Source: Kitasatospora sp. NBC_00315 (GTDB lineage: Bacteria; Actinomycetota; Actinomycetes; Streptomycetales; Streptomycetaceae). Taken from it: a stretch of 64,000 nt of DNA. Of this stretch, positions 32,266 to 41,590 are shown piece after piece. How positions within the stretch are numbered: position 1 is the first letter of the stretch; each line of letters begins with the position of its first letter. Location: assembly GCF_041435095.1 (NCBI RefSeq), contig NZ_CP108025.1, positions 2,604,001 through 2,668,000 of the forward strand. Direction: 5' to 3'. A program made the position numbers and the translations under genes. The notes under the pieces were generated by a model that saw nothing but the letters and a program-made list of their open reading frames with translations, ran no database searches and had not been told where the DNA came from.

Positions 32266-33720
32266 GTGGCGACACCGGTACGTACGGAGGAGCAGGGTCC
32301 TGAATCGGTCGCGACCGGCGCCGCCGCGGTGCGGCCCGGCCGCCCGCCGGCCGGCCCCTCGACGGGGGCGCCCGGGTCGGTCGCCGCGAGCCGTCCGCGG
32401 ACACGGCTGCGCCGGGTGGCCGACGCCCGGCACTCCGCGCCGGGGCGGTTGCGGCTCGCGGGGGCGCTGCTGGCGGTGCTCGCCGCGGTGTTCGGCGCGC
32501 TGACGCTCTGGCAGGTCGACTCGCGCGCTCGGGCGGCGGAGCGGGTGGTCTCCTACAGTCAGCCGCTCAGCCAGACGGCCGCCGACATCCGGCGCTCGCT
32601 CGCCGACGCCGACACCACGGCGGCGACCGGCTTCCTGCTCGCCGGAGCCGAACCGAAGGCCGTCCGGCAGCGCTACGAGGACGATCTGGCAACCGCCTCC
32701 CGACTGATCACCGAGGCGGCGGCGCGGACCACCGCCTCCTCCCCCGCCCAGGCGTGGCTCTCCTCGCTCAACCAGGGCATCCCCACCTACGCCGGCCTGG
32801 TGGAGACCGCCCGGGCGAACGACCGGCAGGGTTTCCCGCTCGGTGGCGCCTACCTGCGGTACGCCTCGCAGCAGATGCGCGGCACCCTGCTGCCGGCGGC
32901 CGCGAAGCTCGCCGCCGAGGAGGACCGGGCGCTGGCCCGGGACTACGCCGAGGCGGGCGCCGCGCCGTGGGCCGCCTACGGACTGGGACTGGTGGCACTG
33001 ACCGCGCTGGTACTGGTGCAGAGGGTGCTGTTCCGGCGGACCAACCGGGTGTTCAACATCGGTCTGGTGGGCGCGACCGCCGCCGTGCTGGCCGCCCTGC
33101 TGTTCCTGGCGGGCGGCAGCTGGGTGGTCAACGACCGGCTGGCCCGGGCCAAGCAGGCGGGTTCGGTGCCGCTGGAGGCGCTGAACACCGCCCGGGTCGA
33201 CGTGCTGACGGCCCGACTGGCGGAGAACCTGCACCTGGTCGCCCGCGGGTCGAGCACCATCTACGCGGACCTCTGGGCCGCGACCACCGAGGAGCTGACC
33301 GGCAAGGCGGCGCCGGACGGGCGCCCCGGACAGGGCGGGGCGCTGGCCGACGCGCAGCGCCTCGCCCCCGCCGAGGCCGCCGAGGCGCTCACCCGGGCCC
33401 GCACGGAGTACGCCACCTGGTTCGCCCGGCACGCGGCGGCGGTGACCAAGGAGTCCTCGGACGGCGACTACCAGGGCGCGGTGGACGCCACGATCACCGT
33501 CAGGGAGGCCGACGTCCCGAACACCTCGGACGCCTCCTTCGCCGCCACCGACCTGCAGTTGGAGAAGGCGGCGGTCATCGAGCAGGCGAGGTTCAGGCAG
33601 TCCGCGAGCGGTACCGCCGCCCTGCTGGAGACCCTGGCGGCCGGTGCGGGCGTGCTCGCCCTGCTGGCGGCGGTCAGCGCGGTGCGCGGCCTCGGCCGCC
33701 GACTGGCCGAGTACCGGTGA
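32266..33720 (+). CDS. glnX: GlnX-like four-TM sensor protein (PknG operon)
   Basis: 484 residues; GTG 32266 has GGGAGGG seven bases upstream. About 60 cytoplasmic residues are followed by TM1 (about 62-84), an extracellular helical region of ~150 residues, TM2 (about 233-257), TM3 (about 263-288), a second extracellular helical region of ~155 residues, and TM4 (about 450-475). The two halves look like a duplicated TM-ectodomain-TM unit. In mycobacteria the order glnX-glnH-pknG is conserved, and published work links GlnX to passing an amino-acid signal from GlnH to the kinase. The same order here supports that role; primary similarity is weak, as is usual for this protein. Confidence 0.75.
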   Translation: MATPVRTEEQGPESVATGAAAVRPGRPPAGPSTGAPGSVAASRPRTRLRRVADARHSAPGRLRLAGALLAVLAAVFGALTLWQVDSRARAAERVVSYSQPLSQTAADIRRSLADADTTAATGFLLAGAEPKAVRQRYEDDLATASRLITEAAARTTASSPAQAWLSSLNQGIPTYAGLVETARANDRQGFPLGGAYLRYASQQMRGTLLPAAAKLAAEEDRALARDYAEAGAAPWAAYGLGLVALTALVLVQRVLFRRTNRVFNIGLVGATAAVLAALLFLAGGSWVVNDRLARAKQAGSVPLEALNTARVDVLTARLAENLHLVARGSSTIYADLWAATTEELTGKAAPDGRPGQGGALADAQRLAPAEAAEALTRARTEYATWFARHAAAVTKESSDGDYQGAVDATITVREADVPNTSDASFAATDLQLEKAAVIEQARFRQSASGTAALLETLAAGAGVLALLAAVSAVRGLGRRLAEYR

Positions 33721-33740
33721 CCGGTGGAGGGGCGGACGTG

Positions 33741-34712
33741 GTGAAGGGGCGGGAGATGACCACAGGAACGGTACGGGGACGAATCGGCGCCCGGGGCCGC
33801 GCGGTGGCGGCGGTGGCGCTGCTGACGGCGGCGGCCGGCCTGCTCGGCGCGGGAAGCCCGCGGGGGGCCGTGCTGCCGGCCGCCGTGGGCGGTGTGCAGG
33901 CGGCGCAGCAGGGCCCGCCGGCGGCGGATCCGACCTGCGACGTGACGAAGAGCGTGCCGGCGAGCCGCCAGGACGGCCCCGCCGTCCAGGCGATCAGGAA
34001 CAACCGGAGCCTGGTCGTCGGCGTCGACCAGAACAGCTACCGGTGGGGGGCGCGCAACCCGTCCACGGGTGAGATCGAGGGCTTCGACATCGACCTCGCC
34101 AAGGCCATCGGCACGGCCATCATGGGCGATCCCTCCAGGATCACCTTCAAGGCGGTGCCGACGGCCGAGCGGGTCGAGTTCCTCCAGGACGGCAAGGTCG
34201 ACATGATCGTCCGCACCATGACGATCACCTGCGACCGGCTCGGCCAGGTCGCCTTCTCCAAGCCGTACTTCAAGACCTCCAACCGCCTGCTGGTGCCCAA
34301 GGCGGCGGGCGTGAAGACCTTCGACGAGGCGTTGAAGGGCAGGACGTCCTGCGCGGCGCGCAGTTCCTCGGCCGAGGACGAGCTGAAGGCCAACCCGCGC
34401 GGCTCGACGCTCGTCTCCGTCGAGAACCAGCTGGACTGCCTGGTGCTGATGCAGCTCGGCAAGGTCGACGCGACGATGACCGACGACGGCCTGGCCGCCG
34501 GGCAGGCCGCCCAGGACACCACCGTCACCATGCTGGACGAGCGGGTCCGGCCCGGCTACATGGGCGTGGCGATGAAACTGGGCAACGACGACCTGGTCGC
34601 CCGGGTCAACCAGGTACTGGCCGACTACCAGGCGAGCGGGGGGTGGCGGGCCGCCTACGACAAGTGGCTCAAGCCCACCATGCACGACGACGCCGACCAG
34701 TTCCGGCCGTGA
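33741..34712 (+). CDS. glnH: GlnH-like amino-acid-binding protein (PknG operon)
   Basis: 323 residues from GTG 33741 (GGAGGGG eight bases upstream; ATG 33756 is an alternative). A signal-like segment (AVAAVALLTAAAGLLGAG) has no lipobox Cys, unlike mycobacterial GlnH, so the product may be secreted or stay anchored by that helix. The family 3 binding-protein domain is clear: LVVGVDQNSYRWGARNP, IEGFDIDLAKAIGTAI, KAVPTAERVEFLQDGKVDMI, VAFSKPYF, VDATMTDDGLAAGQ. These proteins bind glutamate, aspartate or glutamine. With no permease or ATPase beside it, sensing rather than transport is the likely job. Confidence 0.85.
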   Translation: MKGREMTTGTVRGRIGARGRAVAAVALLTAAAGLLGAGSPRGAVLPAAVGGVQAAQQGPPAADPTCDVTKSVPASRQDGPAVQAIRNNRSLVVGVDQNSYRWGARNPSTGEIEGFDIDLAKAIGTAIMGDPSRITFKAVPTAERVEFLQDGKVDMIVRTMTITCDRLGQVAFSKPYFKTSNRLLVPKAAGVKTFDEALKGRTSCAARSSSAEDELKANPRGSTLVSVENQLDCLVLMQLGKVDATMTDDGLAAGQAAQDTTVTMLDERVRPGYMGVAMKLGNDDLVARVNQVLADYQASGGWRAAYDKWLKPTMHDDADQFRP

Positions 34713-34746
34713 GGCCCCGGCGTGCGGCACCCCTGACGGAACACCG

Positions 34747-36147
34747 ATGGCCGAGCGAGCGCAGAGAGAGGACGTGGCGGTGGCAGGATCTGCCGGTCCG
34801 GCGATGAACCGGGAGGAGGTGGACCGCGCACTGGCACGCCTGGGCGCGGAGCGCGACGCCGTCGAGGCGGCCCTGCTCTCGTTGCAGGACCACCCGGGCC
34901 GCCGACTGCTGGAGGGGGCCTCGCTGGCCGGTCGCACCGAGGAGCGCTGGTCCGTCGCCGGGCAGGGCCTGCCGCTGCTCTGGGCGCTCTTCGACCGCTA
35001 CTCCGAGGCGCTCGCCTCGGCCCGGGCCGTGCGGGCCCGCCGGGCGAGGCCGGGCGCACCCGAGCTGGCCGAACTGAACGAGCTGCTCAGCGGGCCGGCC
35101 GTGGCCGTCCCCGGCGGCGCGCTGCCGGACGGCCCGCACCGGCTCGGCGCACCGGCCCGGCTGGTCGAGCACGTCAGCCTGGCCGACCTGATGAACCGGA
35201 TGAACGGCTGGTACGCCACCGTGCTGGACGTGGTCGACGCCGCCGACGCCGTCTGGTCCGCGCTGCCCGCCCGGATCGACCTGCTGCTGGCCGAGCTGCG
35301 CCGGGTGCAGAGCCTGGCGGGTTCGCTCGGCGTACGGGCCGGCGCCCACCCGATCGGCGACGACCTGGTCGAACTGGACGCCGCGCTGACGGAGCTGCGC
35401 GCCGAGGTGCTGGCCGACCCGCTGGCCCTGTGGCGGCCCTCCCGGGTGCCGGCCCAGCGCGGCACCGCCCCGGAGGGGAGCGCGCCGACCGGTGCGGGCG
35501 GGATGGTCGACACCGAGCGGTTCGACCGGGCCGGCCGGGCACTGGACGGCATCCGGCTCGAACTGGAGGGCCTGCTGAGGCTGCGGGACGACGCGGAGGA
35601 GCGCCTGCAGCAGGTCGGCGACCTGCTGCGGCGGGCCGACGCGACGCTCACCGAGGCCCGCCGGGCACGCGGCGAGGTGCTGGCGAAGATAGCCGCCACC
35701 GAGGTGCCCGCGGTGCCGGGGCCCGCCTCGGCGATGCGCGAACGCGTCGTGCTCGCACTGGAGTTGCGACAGAGCGGGCAGTGGCACCGGCTGGCCCCGC
35801 TGCTGGACGAGCTGGAGGACGCCGCGGCCAAGGAGCTCGGCCGGGCCCGGCAGGCGCTCACCGAGGTGACCCAGCCGCTGGCCGTCCGGGCCGAGTTGCG
35901 CGGGCGGTTGGACGCGTACAAGGCGATGGCCGCCCGGCTGCGGGTCGCCGAGGACCCGGAGGTGATCGAGCGCTACGAGAAGGCCCGCTGGCTGCTCTGG
36001 AGCGCTCCGTGCGACCTGCGGGCGGCGGCCGGCGCGGTGGCCCGCTTCCAGCAGTCCCTGCGGCCGGTGGCCGAGAGCGCCCGACCGCCCGGCGGCGGAT
36101 CACAGGACGGACCGGACGACGGTCGGAGCGAGGGGCAGGGGGCGTGA
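34747..36147 (+). CDS. Coiled-coil protein of unknown function in the PknG operon
   Basis: 466 residues, mostly helical and rich in Ala, Leu, Arg and Glu. Stretches at about 18-50, 265-330 and 350-430 have heptad-like patterning (LDGIRLELEGLLRLRDDAEE, RLQQVGDLLRRADATLTEAR, ARGEVLAKIAATEV). There is no signal peptide, TM segment or cysteine pair. I recognise no family. Its stop overlaps the pknG start by four bases (GTGA), so the two are produced together, which points to a scaffold or regulator between sensor and kinase. Confidence 0.8.
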   Translation: MAERAQREDVAVAGSAGPAMNREEVDRALARLGAERDAVEAALLSLQDHPGRRLLEGASLAGRTEERWSVAGQGLPLLWALFDRYSEALASARAVRARRARPGAPELAELNELLSGPAVAVPGGALPDGPHRLGAPARLVEHVSLADLMNRMNGWYATVLDVVDAADAVWSALPARIDLLLAELRRVQSLAGSLGVRAGAHPIGDDLVELDAALTELRAEVLADPLALWRPSRVPAQRGTAPEGSAPTGAGGMVDTERFDRAGRALDGIRLELEGLLRLRDDAEERLQQVGDLLRRADATLTEARRARGEVLAKIAATEVPAVPGPASAMRERVVLALELRQSGQWHRLAPLLDELEDAAAKELGRARQALTEVTQPLAVRAELRGRLDAYKAMAARLRVAEDPEVIERYEKARWLLWSAPCDLRAAAGAVARFQQSLRPVAESARPPGGGSQDGPDDGRSEGQGA

Positions 36148-38666
36148 GTTCCATGAGCGAGGCGTGTGCGCGGCCGGACTGCACCGGCGGCGGGGTCATC
36201 GACGAGGACGGGTTCTGCACCGAGTGCGGGCTGGCGCCGGCCGTGGCCGTACCGGTCGGCGGCCCGGAGGCGTCCGGGGAGCCGGGCGCGGAGCCGGCCG
36301 GCGGCCCGGGATCGGCCTGCACCCGGGACTGCCCGGGGACGATCGACCCGGACGGCTACTGCGACGAGTGCGGTCTGGCGGCCGAGCCGGCCGGGCCCGG
36401 CCCCGGGCGGCCGCACCTGCCCTCGGCCCGGCTCGCCCCGGAGTCCTCGCGCTCGCTGCGCACCTCCCGCACGGGCTCCGCGCGCTCGATGTCCGGCCGC
36501 TCCCGCGCGCACCGCTCGACCCGTACCGGCAGCGGCCGTTCCCTGTCGGTGCGCAGCAGCCGGGCCGGCGGCAGCGCCGCCACCCGCAGCCGGCTGGGCG
36601 CGGGCCTGGTGACCGTCCCGACCGTGCCCGGCCAGGACCCTTCCCAGGCCGTCCTGACCGACCCGCAGGTGCCGGAGCGCAAGCGCTTCTGCTCCAGGTG
36701 CGACGCCCCGGTGGGCCGGGAGAAGAACGGCGCGCCCGGCCGGCCCGAGGGCTTCTGCACCCAGTGCGGCACGCCCTACTCGTTCACGCCCAAGCTGCGG
36801 CGCGGCGACCTGGTCGGCGGCCAGTACGAGGTGCTGGGCTGCCTGGCGCACGGCGGCCTCGGCTGGATCTACCTGGCGGTCGACCGCCGCGTCAACGACA
36901 AGTGGGTGGTGCTCAAGGGCCTGCTGGACACCGGGGACGAGGACGCGCTGGCGGTGGCCGTGGCCGAACGCCGCTTCCTGGCCGAGGTGGACCACCCGAA
37001 CATCGTCCGCATCATCAACTTCGCCGAGCACCCCGACCCGCGCACCGGCTCGACCGACGGCTACATCGTGATGGAGTACGTCGGCGGCAAGTCGCTCAAG
37101 GACATCGCCGACGAGCGCCGCACCCCGGACGGCCGGCGCGAGCCGCTGCCGGTCGAGCAGGCGATCGCGTACGCGCTGGAGGCGCTGCCCGCGCTGGGCC
37201 ACCTGCACAGCCGGGGGCTGGTGTACTGCGACTTCAAGATCGACAACGTGATCCAGAGCGAGGACTCGCTCAAGATCATCGACATGGGTGCCGTCCGCCG
37301 CCTCGACGACGACGGCCCGATCTACGGCACCGTCGGCTACCAGGCGCCCGAGATCGCCACCGACGGCCCCACCCCCGCCTCCGACCTCTACACGGTGGCC
37401 CGCACCCTCGCGGTGCTGAGCTTCGACTTCCAGGGCTACAGCACCACGTACCGCGAGGAGCTGCCCGGCCCCGAGGACGTCCCGCTCTTCGCCGCGTACG
37501 AGTCGTACTACCGCTTCCTGCTCCGCGCCACCGACCCGGATCCGGCCCGCCGGTTCTCCTCCGCCGAGGAGATGGCCGACCAGCTGACCGGCGTGCTGCG
37601 GGAGATCCTGGCGTTGCGCGACGACCGGCCGCGGCCCGCGCTGTCCACGCTCTTCGGACCGGAACTGCGGGTCGTCGACACCGAGCTGGTGGCGCTCGCC
37701 ACGACACCCGGCGAACTTCGGGTCACCCCGCTCGACCCGGCCGCCGCCGCCCTCGCACTGCCCGTCCCCCGGGTCGACCCCGAGGACCCCAACGCCGGGT
37801 TCCTCGCCGCGCTGATCGCCACGGACCCGGACGAGGCGCTCACCGCCCTCGCCGGCGCCCCCGCCGAGTCGGTCGAGCGGACCCTGCGCGAGCTGCGGGC
37901 CCGTCTCGAACTCGGCCACGCCGCCGAGGCGCAGGAGTCGCTCGCCGCGCTGGAGAGCGACCACCAGGGCGACTGGCGGGTGGTCTGGTACCGGGGGCTG
38001 GCCGCGCTGACGGCCGCCGGCAGCGCGACCGGCACGGCCCGCACCGGGCAGCTGACCGCCGCCGCCGAGGCGTTCGACGCGCTCTACGACGCCTTCCCCG
38101 GCGAGGCCGCGCCGAAGCTGGCGCTCGGTGTCTGCGCCGAACTGCTCGGCAACGGCGAGGACGCCGCGGAGTTCTACCGCCTGGTGTGGACCACCGACCA
38201 CGCCTACGTCAGCGCCGCCTTCGCCCTGGCCCGGGTACGGCTCGCGGCCGGGGAGCGCGCGGACGCCGTCCGAGCGCTGGAGTCGGTGCCCGCCACCTCC
38301 AGCCACCACACCGCCGCCCGGATCGGCGCCGTCCGGGCCCGGCTGCGCGAGCGGCCCGCCACCGATCCGCTCGGCGGGGACCTCGGCGCCTGCTCCGACC
38401 AGCTCACCCGGCTCGGCCTGGACGACCGGCGGCGGGAGGAACTCGCCGTCGAGGTGCTGGGCGCCGCGCTCGGCTGGGTGCTCGCCGGCCGCCCCGGCGC
38501 GGAGGGCGGGGAGCTCACCGTGCTGGGACAACCCGTCGCCGAACGGGAACTGCGCTTCGCCCTGGAACACTCCTACCGGGTACTCGCCCGGTTGGCCGAC
38601 CGGGCGCAGGTCAGGATCGAGATGGTGGAACGGGCCAACCGGACCCGCCCCAGGACGTGGGTGTAA
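36144..38666 (+). CDS. pknG: PknG-type serine/threonine protein kinase
   Basis: 840 residues; GTG 36144 overlaps the previous stop, ATG 36153 is an alternative. Two cysteine-pair ribbons come first (about 8-28 and 59-76, with DEDGFCTECG and DPDGYCDECG), then an Arg/Ser-rich segment (95-150), then the PknG-specific rubredoxin-like knuckle at 183-208 (FCSRC, GFCTQCG). The kinase domain spans about 225-500: Gly loop GCLAHGGLGWIY, Lys258 in VVLKGL, catalytic YCDFKIDN (Asp363) and metal-binding IIDMGA (Asp380). The C-terminal third is a TPR-type helical region. Known PknG proteins are soluble and phosphorylate an FHA protein controlling glutamate metabolism; the last gene of this operon encodes an FHA protein. 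Confidence 0.92.
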   Translation: MSSMSEACARPDCTGGGVIDEDGFCTECGLAPAVAVPVGGPEASGEPGAEPAGGPGSACTRDCPGTIDPDGYCDECGLAAEPAGPGPGRPHLPSARLAPESSRSLRTSRTGSARSMSGRSRAHRSTRTGSGRSLSVRSSRAGGSAATRSRLGAGLVTVPTVPGQDPSQAVLTDPQVPERKRFCSRCDAPVGREKNGAPGRPEGFCTQCGTPYSFTPKLRRGDLVGGQYEVLGCLAHGGLGWIYLAVDRRVNDKWVVLKGLLDTGDEDALAVAVAERRFLAEVDHPNIVRIINFAEHPDPRTGSTDGYIVMEYVGGKSLKDIADERRTPDGRREPLPVEQAIAYALEALPALGHLHSRGLVYCDFKIDNVIQSEDSLKIIDMGAVRRLDDDGPIYGTVGYQAPEIATDGPTPASDLYTVARTLAVLSFDFQGYSTTYREELPGPEDVPLFAAYESYYRFLLRATDPDPARRFSSAEEMADQLTGVLREILALRDDRPRPALSTLFGPELRVVDTELVALATTPGELRVTPLDPAAAALALPVPRVDPEDPNAGFLAALIATDPDEALTALAGAPAESVERTLRELRARLELGHAAEAQESLAALESDHQGDWRVVWYRGLAALTAAGSATGTARTGQLTAAAEAFDALYDAFPGEAAPKLALGVCAELLGNGEDAAEFYRLVWTTDHAYVSAAFALARVRLAAGERADAVRALESVPATSSHHTAARIGAVRARLRERPATDPLGGDLGACSDQLTRLGLDDRRREELAVEVLGAALGWVLAGRPGAEGGELTVLGQPVAERELRFALEHSYRVLARLADRAQVRIEMVERANRTRPRTWV

Positions 38667-38669
38667 CCA

Positions 38670-40073
38670 ATGCCGCAGCAGACCGTGTGTCCGAGCTGTT
38701 CCGAGCCGCTGGATCCGCAGGACGTGTACTGCGGAGCCTGCGGCACCGGCCGCCACGACCCGGGACCGAGGGCGATGCCGGCCGGCTGGGTCGCCGGTCC
38801 GGGCCCGGCAACCGCCTCCGCCGGTGCCGGTGAGCGGGCCGGTGCCGGTGATCGGGCCGCCGCCGGGGATTCGCCGACCCTGCGGATGAGCCTGGCCCAG
38901 CGCCCCGGCCCCGGCCTGGTGCCGGGCGTGGACTGCGCGCACTGCGGCGCGCCGCAGGTCACCACCGACGGGTACTGCGAAGCCTGCGGCGGTGCCCAGC
39001 CCCGCCCGCGCGACCACATGGAGAAGGTGCTCGCGGGCGTCGCCGGGGTGAGCGACCGGGGTGTGCGCCACCATCGCAACGAGGACTCCTTCACCGTCGC
39101 CGCCACGTCGCTGCCCGGGGGCGTCCCCGCCGTGGTCGCGGTGGTCTGCGACGGCGTCTCCTCCTCCGACCGGCCCGACGAGGCCTCCGAGACCGCCGTG
39201 GACAGCGCCTCCGAAGCCCTGCTGACGGCGCTGGAGCGGGGCGAGGACCCGACCGTCGCGATGCGCGCCGCGATCGCCGAGGCCGCCCGCGCGGTCGCCG
39301 CCCTGGCCGAGGAGGGCGGCTCGCCCGCCCGGCCCGACGTCAACGCCCCGGCCTGCACCTACGTCAGCGCGGTCGCGGCCGCCGGCCGGGTCACCATCGG
39401 CTGGGTGGGCGACACCCGGGCGTACTGGATCCCCGACGACCGGGTCTCGGCCGAGCCGTTCCGGCTGACCCAGGACGACTCCTGGGCCGCCCGGATGGTC
39501 GAGGCCGGTTTGATGGCCGAGGCCGAGGCGTACGCCGACCCGCGCGCGCACGCGATCACCGGCTGGCTCGGCGCCGACGCCGAGGAGGTCGTCCCGCACA
39601 CCCTGGACTTCACCCCGCACGTGCCCGGCGTCCTGCTGGTCTGCACCGACGGACTGTGGAACTACGCCGAGGCGGCCACCGACCTCGCGTACCTCGTACG
39701 CTCCGACGCCCGGACGGATCCGCTCGCGGCGGCCCGCACGCTGGTGACGTTCGCCATCGAGGCCGGCGGCCACGACAACATCACCGTCGCCGTGCTGCCG
39801 GTCCTGCCCGCCACCGATCTGGCCGGCACCGGGCACGCCGCCACCGTGGCGGACCTGCCGGTGACCGGCTCCCCGGCCGAACCCGAACCGCCGGAGCACG
39901 ACGACACCCTGCCGGACATCCCCGTGATCGGCTCGCCGCGGGCACCGCTGCCGCCGCTCCCCCCGCGACCGCCCGTCCCGCCGCAGCCCGTCCAGCCGCA
40001 GCCCGTCCAGCCGGTGCCCCCGGCGGCGCCGCCCGCCGTACCCGCGCCGCCGCAGCACGCGCCCGCGCGCTGA
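38670..40073 (+). CDS. PP2C-family protein phosphatase with N-terminal zinc ribbons
   Basis: 467 residues, starting three bases after pknG. Two cysteine-pair ribbons (CPSC-CGAC at 7-24, CAHC-CEAC at about 90-110) precede a complete PPM domain at about 120-375: SDRGVRHHRNEDSF, VCDGVSSSD, WVGDTRAYW, LLVCTDGLWNY and GGHDNITVAVLPV carry the metal-binding aspartates. A Pro-rich tail follows (about 400-467). It is soluble and clearly paired with PknG, so it should reverse PknG phosphorylation or act on the FHA protein. Confidence 0.92.
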   Translation: MPQQTVCPSCSEPLDPQDVYCGACGTGRHDPGPRAMPAGWVAGPGPATASAGAGERAGAGDRAAAGDSPTLRMSLAQRPGPGLVPGVDCAHCGAPQVTTDGYCEACGGAQPRPRDHMEKVLAGVAGVSDRGVRHHRNEDSFTVAATSLPGGVPAVVAVVCDGVSSSDRPDEASETAVDSASEALLTALERGEDPTVAMRAAIAEAARAVAALAEEGGSPARPDVNAPACTYVSAVAAAGRVTIGWVGDTRAYWIPDDRVSAEPFRLTQDDSWAARMVEAGLMAEAEAYADPRAHAITGWLGADAEEVVPHTLDFTPHVPGVLLVCTDGLWNYAEAATDLAYLVRSDARTDPLAAARTLVTFAIEAGGHDNITVAVLPVLPATDLAGTGHAATVADLPVTGSPAEPEPPEHDDTLPDIPVIGSPRAPLPPLPPRPPVPPQPVQPQPVQPVPPAAPPAVPAPPQHAPAR

Positions 40074-40177
40074 GCGCCGCCGCACCGGACGCGCCGGACA
40101 GCCCGGCGCGTCCGCTGCGTCCGGTGCGGCCACCCGCGTCCTTGGACGTCCCGACCATCCGACAGGAGCCCCGAGCC

Positions 40178-41533
40178 ATGGCCACTCTGGCAAAGTCGAA
40201 TCTGCCCCGGTTCGACGTGGACATCTTCCAGAACGAGTTCCTCGCGGACGGCGCCCGCGAGGTCAACGCGATCGTCACCGTGACCGCCACCGGCGGGGGC
40301 ACCTCGGGCGGCCGTCCGCTGCCGACCGACGCCGGTCCGCAGGGCGACGGCGCGGCGCAGTCCTCGGCCGTGGTGATCATGGTCGACTGCTCGGGCTCGA
40401 TGGAGTACCCCGCGAGCAAGATGCGCGGCGCGCGGGACGCCACCGCCGCCGCCATCGACACCGTCCGCGACGGCGTCGCGTTCGCGGTGGTGGCCGGCAC
40501 CCACGAGGCCAAGGAGGTCTACCCCGGCGACGGCGGCCTGGCGATCGCCGGCCCCGCCACCCGGAGCGCGGCCAAGGAGGCGCTGCGCCGGCTCACCCCC
40601 GGCGGCGGCACCGCGATGGGCGGGTGGCTGGCCAAGGCCGACCGGCTCTTCCTGACCCGGCGCGACATCCCCATCCGGCACGCGATCCTGCTCACCGACG
40701 GGAAGAACGAGCACGAGAGCGCCGCCGACCTCGACCGCGCGATCGAGCGGGTGACCGGCCACTTCACCGCCGACTGCCGGGGGGTGGGCACCGACTGGCA
40801 GGTGGCCGAGCTGCGGAAGATCTCCTCCGCCCTGCTCGGCAGCGTCGACATCGTGGCGGAGCCGTCCGGCCTGGTCGAGGACTTCCGCTCGATGATGGAG
40901 AACGCGATGGGCAAGCAGGTCGCGGACGTCGCCCTGCGGGTCTGGACGCCCGCCAACGCCGTGGTGAAGTTCGTCAAGCAGGTCGCCCCCAGCGTCGAGG
41001 ACCTCACCGGGCGCCGGGCCGAGGCCGGCCCGAGGGCCGGTGACTACCCCACCGGCTCCTGGGGCGACGAGAGCCGCGACTACCACGTCTGCATCGAGGT
41101 GCCGGCCGCGGGCGTCGGCAACGTGATGCTCGCCGCCCGGATCAGCCTGGTGCTGCCGCAACCGGGCGGGGCGGCGCCCGAGGTGCTCTCCCAAGGTCTG
41201 GTCAAGGCCGTCTGGACGGACGACCTGGCCTCCTCCACCCGGATCAGCCCGCAGGTCGCCCACTACACCGGGCAGGCCGAGCTCGCCTCCTCGATCCAGG
41301 AGGGCCTGGCCGCGCACCGCGCGGGCGATCTGGACCGGGCGACGGCCAAGCTCGGCGCCGCCGTGCGGATCGCCCACGCGATCGGCAACGAGGGCACGTT
41401 CAAACTGCTGCAGAAGGTGGTGGATGTGGTGGATCCGAAGGAGGGTACGGTTCGGTTTCGTAAGGATGTCAGCGAGGCCGACTCGATGACCCTGGAGACC
41501 CGGTCGACCAAGACCGTTCGCGTCAAGAAGTGA
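40178..41533 (+). CDS. VWA-domain protein (PknG operon)
   Basis: 451 residues from ATG 40178, with AGGAG nine bases before it. The von Willebrand A domain (about 62-240) has the metal-ion-dependent adhesion site: DCSGS at 70-74, GGGTAMG and LLTDGKNEH. The C-terminal region has beta-rich segments (VADVALRVWTPANAVVKFVK, NVMLAARISLVLPQ) and ends in a helical HxGDLDRATAKL-like repeat. VWA proteins placed next to PP2C and kinase genes recur in bacterial signalling gene sets (for example TerY-type triads). Here it may assemble or deliver the phosphorylated partners. Confidence 0.88.
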   Translation: MATLAKSNLPRFDVDIFQNEFLADGAREVNAIVTVTATGGGTSGGRPLPTDAGPQGDGAAQSSAVVIMVDCSGSMEYPASKMRGARDATAAAIDTVRDGVAFAVVAGTHEAKEVYPGDGGLAIAGPATRSAAKEALRRLTPGGGTAMGGWLAKADRLFLTRRDIPIRHAILLTDGKNEHESAADLDRAIERVTGHFTADCRGVGTDWQVAELRKISSALLGSVDIVAEPSGLVEDFRSMMENAMGKQVADVALRVWTPANAVVKFVKQVAPSVEDLTGRRAEAGPRAGDYPTGSWGDESRDYHVCIEVPAAGVGNVMLAARISLVLPQPGGAAPEVLSQGLVKAVWTDDLASSTRISPQVAHYTGQAELASSIQEGLAAHRAGDLDRATAKLGAAVRIAHAIGNEGTFKLLQKVVDVVDPKEGTVRFRKDVSEADSMTLETRSTKTVRVKK

Positions 41534-41590
41534 CCGGGCGCACGCCCGGCCGGAAGCGGCCCCAACAGGCTGGAAACGAGGGGGGACCTG

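Noticed and set aside
35973..40193. 1406-residue open frame on the minus strand opposite the PknG operon
   Set aside because: It is a codon-position shadow of high-G+C genes: no domains, Gly/Arg/Ala/Val-rich composition, and it crosses several real genes.
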